Positions 6,086-7,798 of a stretch of DNA of 7,798 nt are shown here, in pieces. The notes below the pieces were generated by a model. That model had not been told where the DNA came from. It saw only the letters and a program-made list of their open reading frames with translations, and did no database searches. Positions within the stretch are counted from its first letter, which is position 1. Each line of letters begins with the position of its first letter. Both the position numbers and the translations under genes were made by a program. This DNA is from an uncultured Bacilli bacterium (lineage in GTDB: Bacteria > Bacillota_I > Bacilli_A > RF39 > UBA660). The stretch spans positions 1 to 7,798 of the forward strand of contig CALVIJ010000039.1 of the NCBI GenBank assembly GCA_944329505.1, in the 5' to 3' direction.

Positions 6086-6114
6086 ATTATAACACGCTAA
6101 TTGTTTGTTTTCAA
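6086..6114 (-). promoter_or_regulatory. Strong sigma-A promoter of rpsU-yqeY
   Basis: On the minus strand, -35 TTGAAA (6109-6114), 17-nt spacer and -10 TATAAT (6086-6091), with TGT before the -10 (TGTTATAAT, extended -10). The leader is only about 20 nt, enough for the SD. Confidence 0.87.
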
Positions 6115-6131
6115 GCAAAATATAAAATTAA

Positions 6132-6159
6132 ATAAGAAAAAGTAAGCTAATGCTTACTA
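6132..6159 (-). terminator. Terminator of the bacteriocin-like locus
   Basis: On the minus strand a 7-bp perfect stem AGTAAGC/GCTTACT (6152-6158 with 6141-6147) with a 4-nt ATTA loop is followed by TTTTC and further T residues. The stop codon of the second peptide gene lies at the base of the stem. It insulates the peptide operon from the rpsU promoter 18 bp further on. Confidence 0.8.
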
Positions 6160-6318
6160 TATTTTGCAAGTGGTGCCAGATGTTATTCGTCTAATTGATG
6201 ATCCTAAACTTTTTCCTAATTCGATTAATAAACTTAATCCTTTAACGATGGCATTTAAGAATGTGGCGGTTATACTACCACCGTTAATTGATTTTAATTC
6301 ATTATCTTTTAAAATCAT
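6157..6318 (-). CDS. Double-glycine leader peptide B (putative class IIb bacteriocin subunit)
   Basis: A 53-residue small gene. Residues 1-14, MILKDNELKSINGG, fit the double-glycine leader consensus exactly: Leu at -12, Glu at -8, Leu at -7, Ile at -4, Gly at -2 and -1. Such leaders are cut by the C39 peptidase domain of a dedicated exporter. The predicted mature part has 39 residues, starts SITATFLNAI and ends RRITSGTTCKI. It is hydrophobic and helix-prone in its first two thirds. It has a GxxxG motif (GKSLG), net charge about +4 and a single Cys three residues from the end. The ATG overlaps the stop of peptide A as ATGA and there is no SD before it, so translation must be coupled. A terminator overlaps its stop codon. 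A peptide signal is the alternative to a bacteriocin. Confidence 0.85.
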   Translation of the reverse strand: MILKDNELKSINGGSITATFLNAIVKGLSLLIELGKSLGSSIRRITSGTTCKI

Positions 6319-6449
6319 TTGTTACATTCTAACGGATTTATAAAGCCTTCAACAGCACTTATTATAAAAGTGATTAAACCGGCTAAAACACCCCAAATTC
6401 CATAACCTCCGCCACTTACTTGCATAAGTTCTTGTGTATTTAAATTCAT
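6315..6449 (-). CDS. Double-glycine leader peptide A (putative class IIb bacteriocin subunit)
   Basis: A 44-residue small gene. Residues 1-14, MNLNTQELMQVSGG, match the double-glycine leader consensus: Leu at -12, Glu at -8, Leu at -7, Val at -4, Gly at -2 and -1. A third Gly follows, so the cut could fall one residue later. The predicted mature part of 30 residues begins GYGIWGVLAG, continues as a hydrophobic helix-like stretch and ends NPLECNK. It has a GxxxG motif (GVLAG), net charge about -1 and a single Cys three residues from the end. AAAGGGG lies 4 nt before the ATG and directly after the stop of the exporter gene, 11 bp upstream. No immunity gene is seen between it and its neighbours. 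A bacteriocin function is inferred from leader, size, pairing and exporter. Confidence 0.87.
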   Translation of the reverse strand: MNLNTQELMQVSGGGYGIWGVLAGLITFIISAVEGFINPLECNK

Positions 6450-6460
6450 AAATCCCCTTT

Positions 6461-7798
6461 CTAGTTATTACGTTTTGTATCCAAGACAACTTTACCATTT
6501 TGAATTTTAACATATTTTTCAAACAGATCTAAATTATCTAATCTATGAGAAATATAGATTATTGTTTTATCAGAATATTTTTTTAAGATGCTTTTTAAAA
6601 TTCTCCTTTCCATGTCAACGCTTACTTGATTTAAACCTTCATCAATTATCAAAATTTGAAAATTGTTTAAAGCTCGCGCTAGAACAATACGTTGTTTTTG
6701 GCCACCCGACAAATTAAAGCCATCTTCTTCAATTAATTGATAGTAATTTCCTTTAGCAAACTCATCTATTTCACATATTTTAGCACTGTATATATTTTTC
6801 TTTTTCAAACTTAGATTATCGTCTAGTGTTCCAGTAAATAATATTTCTTTTTGAGAGACATACAAAATGTTACTAAAATTATGTTTACTTATTTCATAAT
6901 TGCCAATTTTAACACTACCTTCATAATCTTTATAATATCCTTTAATTATTTTAAACAGGGTTGATTTTCCGCTGCCACTATCCCCAGTTACCATAACTTT
7001 ACTGGCTTTAGGTATTATAAGATTAATATTTTTTAATGTATAATTTATTTTATCAAATGTATAGCTTAAATGTTTGATGACAATATCGCCGTCTGTTTTT
7101 ATAAATTGTTTGTTTTCTGATTTTTTATTAGTAAGTTCGACTATATTACTCAATGCTACTTTTAATTCACTTGCCTGATAATCACAATTTAGAATATTTT
7201 TGATTGAAGAAATTAATAAATTAGACAAAATATATAGAATAATAAAGTAAGTTAAATTATTATGATAATATTTTACAATTGTCAATATAATTAGAAATAT
7301 AATGAAAATTTCGAAAACCACTTTAACAAAATCTTGTGTTTGTTCATATATAGATAGTTTTTGATTACAGCTGATGAATTTATGATATTTATTTTTAAAT
7401 CTATTATATATTTTAGGAGTGATATTTAAATTTTTTATGGTTTCAAATCCCATAATACTTTCTACTATGTATGAAGTGTTTAAAGCTTTATTTCTAGTCG
7501 TTTCTGATATCCACACTCTTTGCTTTGGTCGATAGAAAAATGTAATTAATGTAAGCATTAATATACCTGTTAGGGTAATTATTAAAATGGGAATATTTAT
7601 ACTAAAAATAATTATAATTAAAATGATGATTAAAGGAATTTCGATAAATACAATATTGATAAATTGATTTATAGCGTTTCTAATTATATATATATCATTA
7701 AAATAACTTGTAATTTCTCCAGTTGTCTTTCGGCGGTAATAACGATAAGGAAGGTTCAAAATATTTTTAAAAATATCCAGTGAAAGTTGTCGGTCAAG
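6461..7798 (-). CDS. Peptide/bacteriocin ABC exporter, permease-ATPase part (N-terminus beyond the right edge)
   Basis: The reading frame is open to the window edge, so the 445 visible residues are the C-terminal part of a longer protein. They begin LDRQLSLDIFKNILNLPYRY and continue RRKTTGEITSYFND, the intracellular-loop pattern of peptidase-containing exporters (PCAT, LcnC/ComA-like). Four hydrophobic helices are visible in the permease part. The ATPase has the A-loop Tyr region, Walker A GDSGSGKST (about 272-280), Q-loop SQKEILF (Gln about 316), signature LSGGQ (about 363-367), Walker B ILIIDE (about 382-387) and the switch His in SHR (about 418). The D-loop position reads NQVS where most have SALD or SNLD. 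Two double-glycine peptide genes follow at once, which suggests they are its cargo. A C39 peptidase domain would lie outside the window, so its presence is an inference. Confidence 0.9.
   Translation of the reverse strand, partial: LDRQLSLDIFKNILNLPYRYYRRKTTGEITSYFNDIYIIRNAINQFINIVFIEIPLIIILIIIIFSINIPILIITLTGILMLTLITFFYRPKQRVWISETTRNKALNTSYIVESIMGFETIKNLNITPKIYNRFKNKYHKFISCNQKLSIYEQTQDFVKVVFEIFIIFLIILTIVKYYHNNLTYFIILYILSNLLISSIKNILNCDYQASELKVALSNIVELTNKKSENKQFIKTDGDIVIKHLSYTFDKINYTLKNINLIIPKASKVMVTGDSGSGKSTLFKIIKGYYKDYEGSVKIGNYEISKHNFSNILYVSQKEILFTGTLDDNLSLKKKNIYSAKICEIDEFAKGNYYQLIEEDGFNLSGGQKQRIVLARALNNFQILIIDEGLNQVSVDMERRILKSILKKYSDKTIIYISHRLDNLDLFEKYVKIQNGKVVLDTKRNN

Noticed and set aside
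6461..7759. Complete ABC transporter starting at the TTG at 7759
   Set aside because: The frame stays open to the window edge and the 13 residues upstream (LDRQLSLDIFKNI) continue the family pattern, so this is an internal codon of a gene truncated by the window.

Overview
The window looks like the chromosome of an AT-rich, low-GC Gram-positive bacterium (Bacillota, or a related gut Mollicutes/Erysipelotrichia-like lineage). The signs are strong purine-rich Shine-Dalgarno sites, consensus sigma-A promoters, simple hairpin plus U-run terminators, a GPT/GAT-type collagen-like protein, and rpsU next to yqeY. The standard code is used: TGG encodes Trp and TGA acts as a stop. No taxon can be fixed from the sequence alone.

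Layout. Almost everything is on the minus strand. Positions 1-2290 hold an envelope operon, uppS-cdsA-rseP, with its own promoter; rseP runs off the left edge. Positions 2367-4474 hold the rpsB-tsf translation operon, with a strong promoter, a leader of about 100 nt that can fold, an attenuator-like hairpin between the genes and a terminator after tsf. The S2 protein has an unusual C-terminal extension ending in a Rho_N/SAP-like helical module. The one plus-strand gene (4595-5347) encodes a collagen-like protein and lies between divergent rpsB and convergent yqeY; it shares a bidirectional terminator with yqeY. Positions 5369-6114 hold rpsU-yqeY with an extended -10 promoter and an intergenic hairpin.

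Positions 6132-7798 are an accessory locus. A truncated-by-window ABC exporter of the bacteriocin/peptide type (permease plus ATPase visible; N-terminus beyond the right edge) is followed by two small genes. These encode 44- and 53-residue peptides, each with a textbook 14-residue double-glycine leader. The peptide genes overlap by ATGA and the second has no ribosome binding site of its own. Both mature peptides carry a GxxxG motif and one cysteine near the C-terminus, and their net charges are opposite. This is best read as an undescribed two-peptide (class IIb-like) bacteriocin with its dedicated exporter, closed by a terminator just before the rpsU promoter.

How the genes fit together. S2, EF-Ts and S21 serve translation. 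UppS and CdsA supply the undecaprenyl carrier lipid and CDP-diacylglycerol for wall and membrane synthesis, and RseP cleaves membrane proteins. The collagen-like protein is probably a surface or spore-associated fibre, and the peptide locus probably serves competition or signalling.
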